A DNA stretch of 64,000 nt, from positions 62,001 through 126,000 of the forward strand of contig NZ_CADIKK010000009.1 of assembly GCF_902859915.1 (NCBI RefSeq), given 5' to 3'. Positions within the stretch are counted from its first letter, which is position 1; every line of letters begins with the position of its first letter. Position numbers and translations under genes: made by a program. The notes below the pieces were generated by a model. The model was not told the DNA's origin, did no database searches, and saw only the letters and a program-made list of their open reading frames with translations. This document shows positions 8,338-17,194 of the stretch, piece by piece. The DNA is from Paraburkholderia ultramafica (lineage in GTDB: Bacteria; Pseudomonadota; Gammaproteobacteria; Burkholderiales; Burkholderiaceae).

Positions 8338-9779
8338 CAGATATCCCAGTCGAAGTCGTCGCGTTGCCCGGCTGCCGCGCGGCCAGCGCGCGCGGCGCGA
8401 CGGGGCGTAGTTGCAGCGTTCGCCGCCGGGCTTGCCGAGGCCGCTGAAGCCGCCGACGAGGCCGACCGCGCATACGCCGAAGCCGCCGCCTGCGCGTCCG
8501 CCGCGCTCGCGCCCGTGGCCGCGGTGGCCGGCGCGCCGCCGCCGATCTCGCGAATCGTCAAGCCATGCAGTTCGATGCCCGCCGCCGCGAGCCGCTGCCG
8601 GAAGCTCTCACCCTGCATTGCCAGCCGCGCCGCACCGCCCGGACTCGCCTGCACGCGCGCCACCAGCCGCATGCCGGTCAACGTCAATTCCGCATCGACG
8701 GTGCCGAGCGTCGGCAGCGACAGCGTCAGACGCGTGCGCCACGGCTGATCGTCTTCGCTCGCCATGCCGCCGCCGCTGCGGTCCCATTCGTCGCCGTCCT
8801 GTTCGATGGTCCAGTCGAGCCGCGCGCCCGGCCATGCTTCGCCGCTCCAGCGAAACTGCCCGGTCGCGAGCAGATCCAGTTGCTGACGCACCAGCGGCAC
8901 GGTCGCGGGATGCACCACGGCCGTCGTCGATTGCGAGTTCTGCGACGACCCGGCGTCGGCCGTTTGCGCCGCCGCGCTATGCAGGCCCGCATGCGCGGGC
9001 GGGCCGTTGAGGTCGGACAACGAATTTGCCAGCACCTCGCCGGCGATGAAACGCGCAGCCTGGGCGGTCAGGATCGACGGCATCGCGCGGGTGGCGGCAT
9101 TGTTGTCGGACGCGCCGCTCTGCACGCCGTTCTGCATGCCGCCATTGGGCGCCGCCCCCATGCCCTGCCGCGCGGCGCCATTCGGGGCAGGCGCGTCGCC
9201 GTCCGCGTTCGTCCAGTCCAGTGGCGATTGCGCGGCGGCGGCCACCAGCCTGTTTTGCGCCTCGCCGGCGAGGTCCGCCGGCGAGTGCTGGCCGGCCAGC
9301 CATTGCGCGAGATGAGCTTCGTAGAACAGACCGCTGCCGCCGACCGTCTGTTTGAGCGCGGCCGCGAGCGCCGCGACCGGCACCTGGGCCGCCGCCTGAT
9401 TGGCGGTAGCCGTCGTGCCGGCGGCAGCCGGATTGGCATTGGGAGCGGTGGATGCAGCAGGCGTGTCGAACGGCGGCAGGCCTTCGACTTCGATATCGAG
9501 CGCCGGCGCGGCCGGCCAGATCGGCGTCTGGCCGAGCACGGCGGGCGTCGCCTCGCCGCCCGAGCGCGCGATCGCATTGAGCGTCAGCGCGACGGCGGAC
9601 AGCGCGGTTTGCGCGGATGACGGCGGCGCAGGCGGCGCGACAGGGGCCGCGGTGGTCGGCGCAGTATCGACGCCCGCCGCGCCGGTCTGCGACGTGGCCG
9701 CACTGCCCGGCGCGATGTTGAGCAGACTGTCGACCCGGCTCGCAAGCAGCGAAGCGATGGCCGTGTCGATTCCGTTCAT
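8337..9779 (-). CDS. FliK-like hook-length-control-domain protein
   Basis: A 480-residue protein, Ala/Pro/Thr-rich and low-complexity for about the first 300 residues. A structured C-terminal domain (about 300–430) resembles the FliK C-terminal hook-length-control domain: WTIEQDGDEWD, WRTRLTLSLPTLGTVDAELTL, SFRQRLAAAGIELHGLTIREIG. A second, canonical fliK sits in the fliF operon at 17195, so this is a paralogue. It is fused by a one-base overlap to the FlhB-C-like gene, mirroring the FliK–FlhB partnership of the substrate-specificity switch. It lies in the fliST transcription unit, 79 bp after fliT. Confidence 0.8.
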   Translation of the reverse strand: MNGIDTAIASLLASRVDSLLNIAPGSAATSQTGAAGVDTAPTTAAPVAPPAPPSSAQTALSAVALTLNAIARSGGEATPAVLGQTPIWPAAPALDIEVEGLPPFDTPAASTAPNANPAAAGTTATANQAAAQVPVAALAAALKQTVGGSGLFYEAHLAQWLAGQHSPADLAGEAQNRLVAAAAQSPLDWTNADGDAPAPNGAARQGMGAAPNGGMQNGVQSGASDNNAATRAMPSILTAQAARFIAGEVLANSLSDLNGPPAHAGLHSAAAQTADAGSSQNSQSTTAVVHPATVPLVRQQLDLLATGQFRWSGEAWPGARLDWTIEQDGDEWDRSGGGMASEDDQPWRTRLTLSLPTLGTVDAELTLTGMRLVARVQASPGGAARLAMQGESFRQRLAAAGIELHGLTIREIGGGAPATAATGASAADAQAAASAYARSASSAASAASASPAANAATTPRRAARAGRAAAGQRDDFDWDI

Positions 9780-9858
9780 GCCGATTCCTTGGTCACATTG
9801 GCGGCAGCGCGCTCAAATCTCAAATCAACTCAGTCAGGCGCGGCGCACGCGGGCCGAC

Positions 9859-10185
9859 TCAGCGCGCGCCGTACAGTTCCTTGAGCACGCGCGTCGGCCG
9901 TCCGGCGAACAGCGCCGACAGATTGGCCATGCGCGGATTCGCCAGATCCCGGATGGCCGCGTCATCCGCGAGAATCTGGCGGATCAGCGCGTATTTGCGC
10001 AGGCGCTCGGCCTCGTCGAGCTTCACCCCGGCGTCGGCGTCCTTCAACGCGTCCACCAGCTGCCGGTATTCTTCCTGCAAGTGGACCAGATCGCTCCACA
10101 GTGCGCGCCGGGCAGCTATCAGCATGCGGCAGGAAATCGCTGCGACCGCCTCGTAGCGGGCAAAATATTCTGCGTTCGATGTCAT
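9859..10185 (-). CDS. fliT: flagellar protein FliT
   Basis: A 108-residue helical protein starting MTSNAEYFARYEAV. Its ATG overlaps the fliS stop by four bases (ATGA). In enterobacteria FliT is the export chaperone for the filament cap FliD and binds FlhDC as a negative regulator. Length, helical character and position after fliS support the call, although FliT is poorly conserved in sequence. The ending FAGRPTRVLKELYGAR is typical of betaproteobacterial FliT. The usual partner fliD is outside the window. Confidence 0.8.
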   Translation of the reverse strand: MTSNAEYFARYEAVAAISCRMLIAARRALWSDLVHLQEEYRQLVDALKDADAGVKLDEAERLRKYALIRQILADDAAIRDLANPRMANLSALFAGRPTRVLKELYGAR

Positions 10186-10616
10186 CTCATGCTTTCCGCG
10201 GCCGGCTGGGCTGCCATCCGCGCGATCTCCGGGGCAATCCCGATCCATGCCTCTTCGAGCGTGGCCAGCAGGCCGTCGACTTCGACCAGCATGGCCTCGC
10301 TCTGTTTGATATTGGCTTCGAGCAGCCGGCGCGCCATGTAGCTGTATAGCGCGTTCAACCGCTCCGCAGTCTCGCCGCCCACTTCAAGGTTGAGCGATTG
10401 CTGCAGCCCGCTTTCGATAATGCGAGTCGCCTTGCTGATCGCCATGCCGCGATCAGGCACATTGCCTTGCTGCAAATGCATGCGGGCCTGCGCGATGGCC
10501 TGCCTTGCGCCCTGGTACAACAACACGATCAGACGATGCGGACTTGCGCCCATCACACCTGTTTCGACACCGACGCGTGCGTACGCATTGGCTCCAGCGT
10601 GTCCTGGGGAAAACAT
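10182..10616 (-). CDS. fliS: flagellin export chaperone FliS
   Basis: A 144-residue all-helical protein with the family core GANAYARVGVETGVMGASPH and LIVLLYQGARQAI, then the central helix ending NLEVGGETAERLNALYSYM. I start at the ATG at 10616 (MFSPGHAG), which is preceded by AGGAGGAG; the in-frame ATG 18 bases upstream would bury that ribosome site. FliS binds the flagellin C-terminus in the cytoplasm to prevent early polymerisation. A sigma-28-like promoter lies about 90 bp upstream, as expected for a late gene. fliC itself is not in this window. Confidence 0.93.
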   Translation of the reverse strand: MFSPGHAGANAYARVGVETGVMGASPHRLIVLLYQGARQAIAQARMHLQQGNVPDRGMAISKATRIIESGLQQSLNLEVGGETAERLNALYSYMARRLLEANIKQSEAMLVEVDGLLATLEEAWIGIAPEIARMAAQPAAESMR

Positions 10617-10961
10617 CGGCGCTCCTCCTCTCATACAGACTGCGGTTTGGTCGTGGCATGGCCGTTCGGGGCGTCGCCGCGCCCGAAGTTGCCCTGTATC
10701 CGTGTTATCGGATACGCATCGACAAAGCTTTAGGCCGATGTAAGGAGGATTAAGGGGCGCATCGCACGCGGGCCAGCGCCGCGCCGACGGAGCTCGTCAT
10801 GTCTCCATACCGAGCCGCCTCGGACCACACCGGGGCCGCCACGCCGGCAAGGGCGCGCAAGGCCGCAACTGCGCCACCGTCGCGGGCGGCGCTGCCGGCA
10901 CTCATGCAGGATCAGGCAACGCAGGCCGGGCGGACGGCGTCCCGCTCCGCCCGCTGCCCGC
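10617..10961. other. intergenic region between fliS and fliE
   Basis: This 345-bp stretch holds the fliS sigma-28 promoter and, just after the fliE stop, a GC-rich inverted repeat (GGGCGGA at 10928–10934, TCCGCCC at 10946–10952). That hairpin could end fliE transcription but lacks a T-run. No convincing gene was seen. Confidence 0.5.
10705..10732 (-). promoter_or_regulatory. sigma-28 (FliA) promoter for fliS operon
   Basis: On the minus strand TAAA (10729–10732) is separated by 16 nt from TCCGATAA (10705–10712), close to the flagellar sigma-28 consensus TAAA-N15-GCCGATAA. It faces fliS, whose start is about 90 nt downstream. Confidence 0.7.
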
Positions 10962-11300
10962 TCAGACCGCCATCTGCGCGATGTCGTTGTAGGCGGCAAC
11001 CAGCTTGTTGCGCACCTGCAAGCCGAACTGGAAGCCGACGTTGGCCTTCTGCATGTCGACCATGACGTCGTTCAGCGACACGTTCGACGAACCCAGCTCG
11101 AACGCCTGCGACTCGCTCACCGCGGTTTTCTGGTCGCTGCTGATCTTGTCGAGCGAGGCCTTCAGCGCCGACGCAAAGCTGCCGGTCGTCGCCGCACCGG
11201 ACTCTGCGGCCGCCGCCGGGGTGGCGCCGCCGGCCGCCTGCGCCGCCATCGACTGCATTTGTTGCAGCGCCGACGAGAGCGCGTTCACGGGCATGGTCAT
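10962..11300 (-). CDS. fliE: flagellar hook-basal body complex protein FliE
   Basis: A 112-residue protein with ATG after GGAGAG. The N-terminus is variable and Ala/Gly/Thr-rich. The conserved C-terminal half ([54 protein letters not shown]) is typical FliE. FliE is exported and links the MS ring (FliF) to the proximal rod; it is needed before other rod proteins can be added. It stands alone on the minus strand, divergent from fliF across 253 bp with a shared early-class promoter block. Confidence 0.95.
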   Translation of the reverse strand: MTMPVNALSSALQQMQSMAAQAAGGATPAAAAESGAATTGSFASALKASLDKISSDQKTAVSESQAFELGSSNVSLNDVMVDMQKANVGFQFGLQVRNKLVAAYNDIAQMAV

Positions 11301-11373
11301 GTTCTCTCCGTTAAATGAACGATCGGCGCTTCATGGCCATACCGCACAGCCGTGCCGATCTGAACCGAAGCAT

Positions 11374-11433
11374 AGCAAGCGCCCCCATGTGGAAAGCCCC
11401 GAAAGTAGGGGGGAAACCCGGCTCTATTCAAGC
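11374..11433. promoter_or_regulatory. putative class II (FlhDC-level) promoter block, fliE/fliF
   Basis: Contains AGCAAGCG (from 11374), GAAAGTAGGGGGG (11401–11413) and CTCTATTCAAGC (11422–11433). The same elements in the same order occur between flgB and flgA, and the first two also occur upstream of flhB. The role in FlhDC control is inferred from which operons share it. Confidence 0.45.
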
Positions 11434-11553
11434 AATCGGGTCGAGCGGCGCTAAGGATAATTTCAATGGTGAAAGTCTCTGTCCGTACGCCCGCCGACCC
11501 TCGGTGCGGCGGCAGTCGGCAGAACGCAAAGGCATCCCGGAGATACCCGACGC

Positions 11554-13356
11554 ATGGATTCGTCAGCCAACTCTTTGATCAACCCCGACGCCCGCATGGG
11601 TCTGGCCGGCGCACAGCCTGGCGCCGGCGCGGCCGGCAGCGGCCAGCCAGGCGCAGCCGACCTCGGCGGGCTCGGCGGCAACCTGGGCGGCAACCTCGGC
11701 GGCAACTTCACCCAACGTCTATCGGGGCTCGCGCAGATGCGCGGCAACCCGCGCGCGCCGCTGATCTTCGCGGTCGCGCTACTGGTCGCGATCGTGGCCG
11801 GCCTGTTCCTGTGGTCGCGCGCGCCGGACTACAAGGTGCTCTACAGCAATCTGTCCGACCGTGACGGCGGCTCGATCATCGCCGCGCTTCAGCAAGCCAA
11901 CATCCCCTACAAGTTCTCCGACAATGGTGGCGCGATCCTCGTGCCGGCCGAGCAGGTGCACGAGATGCGTCTGCGCCTCGCGTCGCAAGGTCTGCCCAAG
12001 AGCGGCTCGGTCGGCTTCGAGCTGATGGACAACCAGAAATTCGGCATCAGCCAGTTCGACGAACAGGTCAACTATCAGCGCGCGCTGGAAGGCGAGCTGC
12101 AACGCACGATCGAATCGATTTCGACGGTGCGCTCGGCGCGCGTGCATCTGGCGATTCCGAAGCCGACGGTGTTCGTGCGCGACAAGGAAGCGCCGTCGGC
12201 GGCCGTGCTGGTCAACCTCTATCCGGGCCGCGTGCTCGACGAAGGCCAGGTGGTGGCGATCACGCACATGGTGTCGTCGGCGGTGCCGGAAATGCCGGTG
12301 CAGGGCGTGACGATTCTCGACCAGGACGGCAACCTGCTGACGCAACCGGCCACCGGCAGCGGTCTGGACGCGTCGCAACTGAAGTACCGCCAGCAGATCG
12401 AACGCAACACGCAGCAGCGCATCGACGCGATCCTCGCGCCGCTGTTCGGCTCCGGCAACGCGCACTCGCAGGTCAGCGCCGACATCGATTTCTCGCACAG
12501 CGAACAGACCTCGGAAAACTACGGCCCGAACGGCAATCCGCAGCAGGCGGCGATCCGCAGCCAGCAATCCAGCAGTGCCACCGAAATGTCGCAAGGCGGC
12601 GCTTCGGGCGTGCCGGGCGCGCTCTCGAACCAGCCGCCGCAACCGGCCTCCGCGCCGATCACGGCAGGCAACGGCGCGAGCGGCGTGAGCACGACGCCGG
12701 TCAGCGACCGCAAGGACTCGACCACCAACTACGAACTCGACAAGACCGTGCGCCACATCGACCAGCCGATGGGCGGCATCCGGCGGCTGTCGGTGGCGGT
12801 GGTGGTGAACTACATGCGGGTGGTCGACGCGAACGGTCGCGTGAGCATGCAGCCGGTCACCGCCGACAAGCTCGCGCAGGTCAATCAGCTGGTGAAGGAC
12901 GCGATGGGCTTCGATGCGGCGCGTGGCGACTCGGTCAACGTGGTCAACAGCGCGTTCACCACCGACCTCGATCCGAACGCGAACCTGCCGTGGTGGCGCA
13001 CGCCGGACATGCTGGCGCTCTACAAGCAGATCGCGACCTACCTCGGCATCGGCGCAGTCGCCCTGTTCCTCTACTTCGTGATGGTCAAGCCGGCGCTGCG
13101 CCGCGCGTTCCCGCCGCCGGAACCGCCCGCCGTCGCCGCGCTCGCGGCGCCGGAAGAACCGGTCCTGCTGGACGGCATCCCGAGCGCGGAGCGCGATGGC
13201 GCCGTGGTCGAGATCGAGACCGACAGCGAGATGCTCGCGCTGGAAAACGCGAAAAACAAATATGAGCGGAATCTGGAATTCGCACGCAGCATCGCCCGCC
13301 AGGATCCGAAGATCGTTGCAACCGTCGTGAAAAATTGGGTGTCCGATGAGCGCTGA
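11554..13356 (+). CDS. fliF: flagellar MS-ring protein FliF
   Basis: A 600-residue inner-membrane protein. After a Gly-rich N-terminal tail there is a membrane helix (about 69–90, PLIFAVALLVAIVAGLFLW), ring-building motifs (DYKVLYSNLSDRDGG, FGISQFDEQVNYQRALEGEL, VRSARVHLAIPK), a low-complexity periplasmic loop (about 320–390), a second membrane helix (about 490–512), and the C-terminal FliG-binding tail. FliF oligomerises into the MS ring, the first structure built. It opens fliFGHIJK and overlaps fliG by 11 bases. Confidence 0.97.
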   Translation: MDSSANSLINPDARMGLAGAQPGAGAAGSGQPGAADLGGLGGNLGGNLGGNFTQRLSGLAQMRGNPRAPLIFAVALLVAIVAGLFLWSRAPDYKVLYSNLSDRDGGSIIAALQQANIPYKFSDNGGAILVPAEQVHEMRLRLASQGLPKSGSVGFELMDNQKFGISQFDEQVNYQRALEGELQRTIESISTVRSARVHLAIPKPTVFVRDKEAPSAAVLVNLYPGRVLDEGQVVAITHMVSSAVPEMPVQGVTILDQDGNLLTQPATGSGLDASQLKYRQQIERNTQQRIDAILAPLFGSGNAHSQVSADIDFSHSEQTSENYGPNGNPQQAAIRSQQSSSATEMSQGGASGVPGALSNQPPQPASAPITAGNGASGVSTTPVSDRKDSTTNYELDKTVRHIDQPMGGIRRLSVAVVVNYMRVVDANGRVSMQPVTADKLAQVNQLVKDAMGFDAARGDSVNVVNSAFTTDLDPNANLPWWRTPDMLALYKQIATYLGIGAVALFLYFVMVKPALRRAFPPPEPPAVAALAAPEEPVLLDGIPSAERDGAVVEIETDSEMLALENAKNKYERNLEFARSIARQDPKIVATVVKNWVSDER

Positions 13357-14341
13357 AGGCGTAGTGAAGAGCGCGCTCCTGCTGATGTCGATCGGCGAGG
13401 AAGAAGCCGCGCAGGTGTTCAAGTTCCTCGGCCCGCGCGAAGTCCAGAAGATCGGCGTCGCGATGGCCGCGCTGAAGAACGTGACCCGCGAGCAGGTCGA
13501 CGAAGTCCTGCAGGAGTTCGTGCGCGAGGCGGAGCAGCACACCGGCATGTCGCTAGATTCGAACGAGTACATCCGTTCGGTGCTGACCAAGGCGCTCGGC
13601 GACGACAAGGCCGGCGCGATCATCGACCGGATTCTGCAGGGCAGCGATACCAGCGGCATCGAAGGCCTCAAATGGATGGATTCCGCGGCGGTCGCCGAGC
13701 TGATCAAGAACGAGCATCCGCAGATCATCGCGACCATCCTCGTTCACCTGGACCGCGATCAGGCGTCGGAAATCGTCGCCTGCTTCACCGAGCGGCTGCG
13801 CAACGACGTGCTGCTGCGGATCGCCACGCTCGACGGCATCCAGCCGGCCGCGCTGCGCGAACTCGACGACGTGCTGACCGGCCTGCTGTCCGGCAGCGAC
13901 AACCTGAAGCGCAGCCCGATGGGCGGCATCCGCACGGCGGCCGAAATTCTCAACTTCATGTCGAGCAACCATGAAGAAGGCGTCATCGAAAACGTCCGCC
14001 AGTACGACGCCGAACTCGCGCAGAAGATCATCGACCAGATGTTCGTGTTCGAGAACCTGCTCGATCTGGAAGACCGCGCGATCCAGCTGCTGCTGAAGGA
14101 AGTCGAGTCCGAGGCGCTGATCATCTCGCTGAAGGGCGCAGCGCCCGCGCTGCGCCAGAAGTTCCTGTCGAACATGTCGCAACGCGCGGCCGAACTGCTC
14201 GCCGAAGACCTCGATGCGCGCGGCCCGGTGCGCGTCTCCGAAGTCGAAACGCAGCAGCGCCGCATTCTGCAGATCGTGCGCAATCTGGCCGAAAGCGGCC
14301 AGATCGTCATAGGCGGCAAGGCCGAAGATGCGTATGTCTGA
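13346..14341 (+). CDS. fliG: flagellar motor switch protein FliG
   Basis: A 331-residue protein with N-terminal FliF-binding, middle (EHPQIIATILVHLDRDQASE, the EHPQ motif) and C-terminal domains. The C-terminus carries the charged torque helix (FVFENLLDLEDRAIQLLLKEV, split here only by reading; residues about 230–255) that interacts with MotA. FliG is the rotor part of the C-ring. It overlaps fliF and fliH, so translation is coupled through the operon. Confidence 0.97.
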   Translation: MSAEGVVKSALLLMSIGEEEAAQVFKFLGPREVQKIGVAMAALKNVTREQVDEVLQEFVREAEQHTGMSLDSNEYIRSVLTKALGDDKAGAIIDRILQGSDTSGIEGLKWMDSAAVAELIKNEHPQIIATILVHLDRDQASEIVACFTERLRNDVLLRIATLDGIQPAALRELDDVLTGLLSGSDNLKRSPMGGIRTAAEILNFMSSNHEEGVIENVRQYDAELAQKIIDQMFVFENLLDLEDRAIQLLLKEVESEALIISLKGAAPALRQKFLSNMSQRAAELLAEDLDARGPVRVSEVETQQRRILQIVRNLAESGQIVIGGKAEDAYV

Positions 14342-15014
14342 TCAGAGCTCCCCGGCGAAGGAAAGGTTCTCGGCCTACCAGCGCTGGGAGATGGCCTCGT
14401 TCGATCCGGTGCCGCCGGCCCCGCCGCCCGAACCCGACGTCGACCACGGCGCATTCGAAGCCGAACTCGAACGCCTGCGCGACGCCGCGCACGCGCAGGG
14501 CATCGCGTCGGGCCACGTGGCCGGTCAGGCGCTCGGCTATCAGGCGGGTTACGACCAGGGTCATGCGCAAGGTTTCGAGCAGGGCCAGAGCGAAGCGCGC
14601 GAAGAAGCGGCGCGGCTCGCCGCGCTGGCGGCGACCTTCAAGAGCGCGCTCGACGGCGCCCAGGGCGCGATCTCCGAAACACTGGTCGCGCTGGCGCTGG
14701 ACATCGCGCAACAGGTGGTGCGCCAGCACGTGCAGCACGACCCGACCGCCCTGATCGCCGCCGCGCGTGAGGTGCTGGCCACCGAGCCCGCGCTGGTCGG
14801 CGCACCGGCGCTGATCGTGAGTCCCGCCGATCTGCCGGTCGTCGAAGCCTACCTGCTGGAAGAACTGCAAGCGCGCGGCTGGACGGTGCGCACCGATGCG
14901 TCGGTGGAACGCGGCGGCTGCCGTGCGCAAGCCGGCACCGGCGAAGTGGACGCCGGCATCGATACGCGCTGGGAGCGCGTGGCGGCCGCGCTCGGCAAAG
15001 TGAGCACATGGTGA
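14328..15014 (+). CDS. fliH: flagellar export ATPase regulator FliH
   Basis: A 228-residue protein overlapping the fliG end by 14 bases; a second ATG six bases in (MSDQSS) is an alternative start. Visible features are an acidic/Pro-rich N-terminus, GxxxG-like repeats in a long helix ([20 protein letters not shown], about residues 64–83), and a C-terminal domain related to the V/F-ATPase stator subunit. FliH dimers bind and restrain the ATPase FliI and help deliver it to the export gate. It overlaps fliI by seven bases. Confidence 0.92.
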   Translation: MRMSDQSSPAKERFSAYQRWEMASFDPVPPAPPPEPDVDHGAFEAELERLRDAAHAQGIASGHVAGQALGYQAGYDQGHAQGFEQGQSEAREEAARLAALAATFKSALDGAQGAISETLVALALDIAQQVVRQHVQHDPTALIAAAREVLATEPALVGAPALIVSPADLPVVEAYLLEELQARGWTVRTDASVERGGCRAQAGTGEVDAGIDTRWERVAAALGKVSTW

Positions 15015-16672
15015 AGCCGACGCTCGAAGAGATCCGCGCCAGCGATCTGACGCCGCTCGAACGCGAGCTGGCACTGGCGTCGTTCGGCGCCGAAGCGCTC
15101 GGGCAGGCGCCGGATGCGGTGACGGCTGAAGCGACCTCTGCGGTGACACCCGCAGCCGCCGCGGTTGCCGCCATCGAAGCCGCGCTGCGCGATCCCGCTC
15201 ACGCCCATCCGGCGATTGGCGCTGCCGCAAGTCGCGATTGCGCTGCTGCAAGCGCCGCTGCCGCTGCCATCGCTCACGCTCCCTACGATCCCGCGCTCGA
15301 CAGCAATCCGCACGTGCAGGCGTGGCGCGGCCGCCTCGGCGCGCTGCGCGCGCGTAATGCGATCGCGCGACCTTTGCGCGCCTGCGGACGTTTGACGCGC
15401 GCCGCCGGCCTGGTGCTCGAAGCCGTCGGCCTGCGTCTGTCGGTGGGCGCCGAAGTGATGATCGAACTGCCGCCCGGCAGTTCGCTGCCGATGGCCGAAG
15501 CCGAAGTCGTCGGCTTCTCCGGCGACAAACTGTTTCTGATGCCGACCACCGAAGTGATCGGCCTGTTGCCCGGCGCGCGCGTCTATCCGCTCGAAAGCGC
15601 GCCGATCGCCGACCCGATGGCGGGCGCGAAGCGTCTGCCGGTCGGCTGGGAATTGCTCGGCCGCGTGCTCGACGCGTCGGGCCGTCCGCTCGACGGACTC
15701 GGGCCGCTCGGCGCGCACGCCGACGCGCCGCTGTCCGCGCCGGTCATCAATCCGCTCAATCGCGAGCCGATTCACAAGGTGCTCGACGTCGGCGTGCGCG
15801 CGATCAACGCACTGTTGACCGTCGGCCGCGGCCAGCGCATGGGTCTGTTCGCCGGTTCGGGCGTCGGCAAATCGGTGCTGCTCGGCACGATGGCGCGCTA
15901 CACCAGCGCCGAAGTGATCGTGATCGGCCTGATCGGCGAGCGCGGCCGCGAAGTGAAGGAATTCATCGAACAGATTCTCGGCGAGGAAGGTCTGGCGCGC
16001 TCGGTGGTGATCGCAGCGCCTGCCGACGTGTCGCCGCTGTTGCGGATGCAGGCCGCGTCGTATTCGACCTCGCTGGCCGAATATTTCCGCGATCAGGGCA
16101 AGCACGTGCTGCTGCTGATGGATTCGCTGACCCGCTACGCGATGGCACAGCGCGAGATCGCGCTGGCCGTCGGCGAGCCGCCCGCCACCAAGGGCTATCC
16201 GCCTTCGGTGTTCGCCAGGCTGCCGGCGCTCGTCGAACGGACCGGCAACGGCCCGGCGGGCGGCGGCTCGATCACCGCGTTCTACACCGTGCTGACCGAA
16301 GGCGACGACCAGCAGGACCCGATCGCCGACTCCGCGCGGGCGATTCTCGACGGCCACATCGTGCTGTCGCGCTCGCTCGCCGAGGCCGGCCACTATCCGG
16401 CGATCGACATCGAAGCGTCGATTAGCCGGGCAATGACCGCGTTGATCGACGATAACCATCTGAACAAGACGCGTATGTTCAAGCAGATGCTGTCGCGCTA
16501 TCAGCGCAACCGCGATCTGATCAACGTCGGCGCCTATTCGAGCGGGCGCGACGCGGTGCTCGACCGGGCGATCGCGCTGTATCCGCGGATGGAAGCATTT
16601 TTGCAGCAAGGTTTTCGCGAATGCGCAAACTTTGAACCCAGCGTCGAGATGCTGGACGCACTGTTTGCCTAA
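15008..16672 (+). CDS. fliI: flagellum-specific export ATPase FliI
   Basis: A 554-residue ATPase of the F1-beta-like family. Walker A is [11 protein letters not shown] (about 281–291), the glutamate region is [14 protein letters not shown], Walker B is [13 protein letters not shown], followed by [12 protein letters not shown]. FliI energises and orders substrate delivery to the flagellar export gate. At 554 residues it is about 80–100 longer than E. coli FliI. The extra part is an Ala-rich insert (about residues 35–95) between the N-terminal FliH-binding segment and the beta-barrel domain. Confidence 0.96.
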   Translation: MVKPTLEEIRASDLTPLERELALASFGAEALGQAPDAVTAEATSAVTPAAAAVAAIEAALRDPAHAHPAIGAAASRDCAAASAAAAAIAHAPYDPALDSNPHVQAWRGRLGALRARNAIARPLRACGRLTRAAGLVLEAVGLRLSVGAEVMIELPPGSSLPMAEAEVVGFSGDKLFLMPTTEVIGLLPGARVYPLESAPIADPMAGAKRLPVGWELLGRVLDASGRPLDGLGPLGAHADAPLSAPVINPLNREPIHKVLDVGVRAINALLTVGRGQRMGLFAGSGVGKSVLLGTMARYTSAEVIVIGLIGERGREVKEFIEQILGEEGLARSVVIAAPADVSPLLRMQAASYSTSLAEYFRDQGKHVLLLMDSLTRYAMAQREIALAVGEPPATKGYPPSVFARLPALVERTGNGPAGGGSITAFYTVLTEGDDQQDPIADSARAILDGHIVLSRSLAEAGHYPAIDIEASISRAMTALIDDNHLNKTRMFKQMLSRYQRNRDLINVGAYSSGRDAVLDRAIALYPRMEAFLQQGFRECANFEPSVEMLDALFA

Positions 16673-16683
16673 GGAGGCTGACG

Positions 16684-17133
16684 ATGGCGAAACACTTTCC
16701 GATCAAGACGCTGATCGGCCTCGCCCAGGACGACGTGGATGCCGCCGCGCAACGTCTGGGCCGCGTGCAGCGCGAGCGCAACGACGTAGAGGCGCAGCTC
16801 GACTCGCTCGTGCAGTACCGCGACGAATACCATTCGCGCTTTACGGCGACCGCCCAGACCGGGATGCCGGCCGGCAACATGCGCAACTTCCAGGCGTTCA
16901 TCGACACGCTCGACGCGGCCATCGAACAGCAGCGCAATCTGCTGGCGGCGGCCAATGCGCGCGTGGAAGCGGCGAAGCCTGACTGGCAGCGCCAGAAGCA
17001 GAAGCTCGGCTCGTATGAAGTGCTGCAGGCGCGCGGCGAAGCGGCCGAAGCGAAAACCGTCGCGCGGCGCGATCAACGCGACGCCGACGAACACGCCGCG
17101 CGGATTCTGCGGATGCGCACCGAAGGCGTCTGA
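16684..17133 (+). CDS. fliJ: flagellar export chaperone FliJ
   Basis: A 149-residue protein with ATG behind a strong AAGGAGG, 11 bp after fliI. It is predicted to be a long antiparallel coiled coil: LIGLAQDDVDAAAQRLGRVQ, then heptad-rich, charged helices to the end. FliJ sits in the centre of the FliI hexamer like the gamma subunit of F1 and helps FlhA use the proton motive force. Sequence conservation is low across the family, but length, composition and position are decisive. Confidence 0.92.
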   Translation: MAKHFPIKTLIGLAQDDVDAAAQRLGRVQRERNDVEAQLDSLVQYRDEYHSRFTATAQTGMPAGNMRNFQAFIDTLDAAIEQQRNLLAAANARVEAAKPDWQRQKQKLGSYEVLQARGEAAEAKTVARRDQRDADEHAARILRMRTEGV

Positions 17134-17194
17134 CCTGGACGAGCGCCGCCTCGTCTGACTGACCACCCCGTTTGACCGATTGACAGGATTCCTT

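Noticed and set aside
11779..13737. A 652-codon minus-strand frame opposite fliF/fliG
   Set aside because: Same antisense artefact; composition unlike any protein family and no ribosome site.
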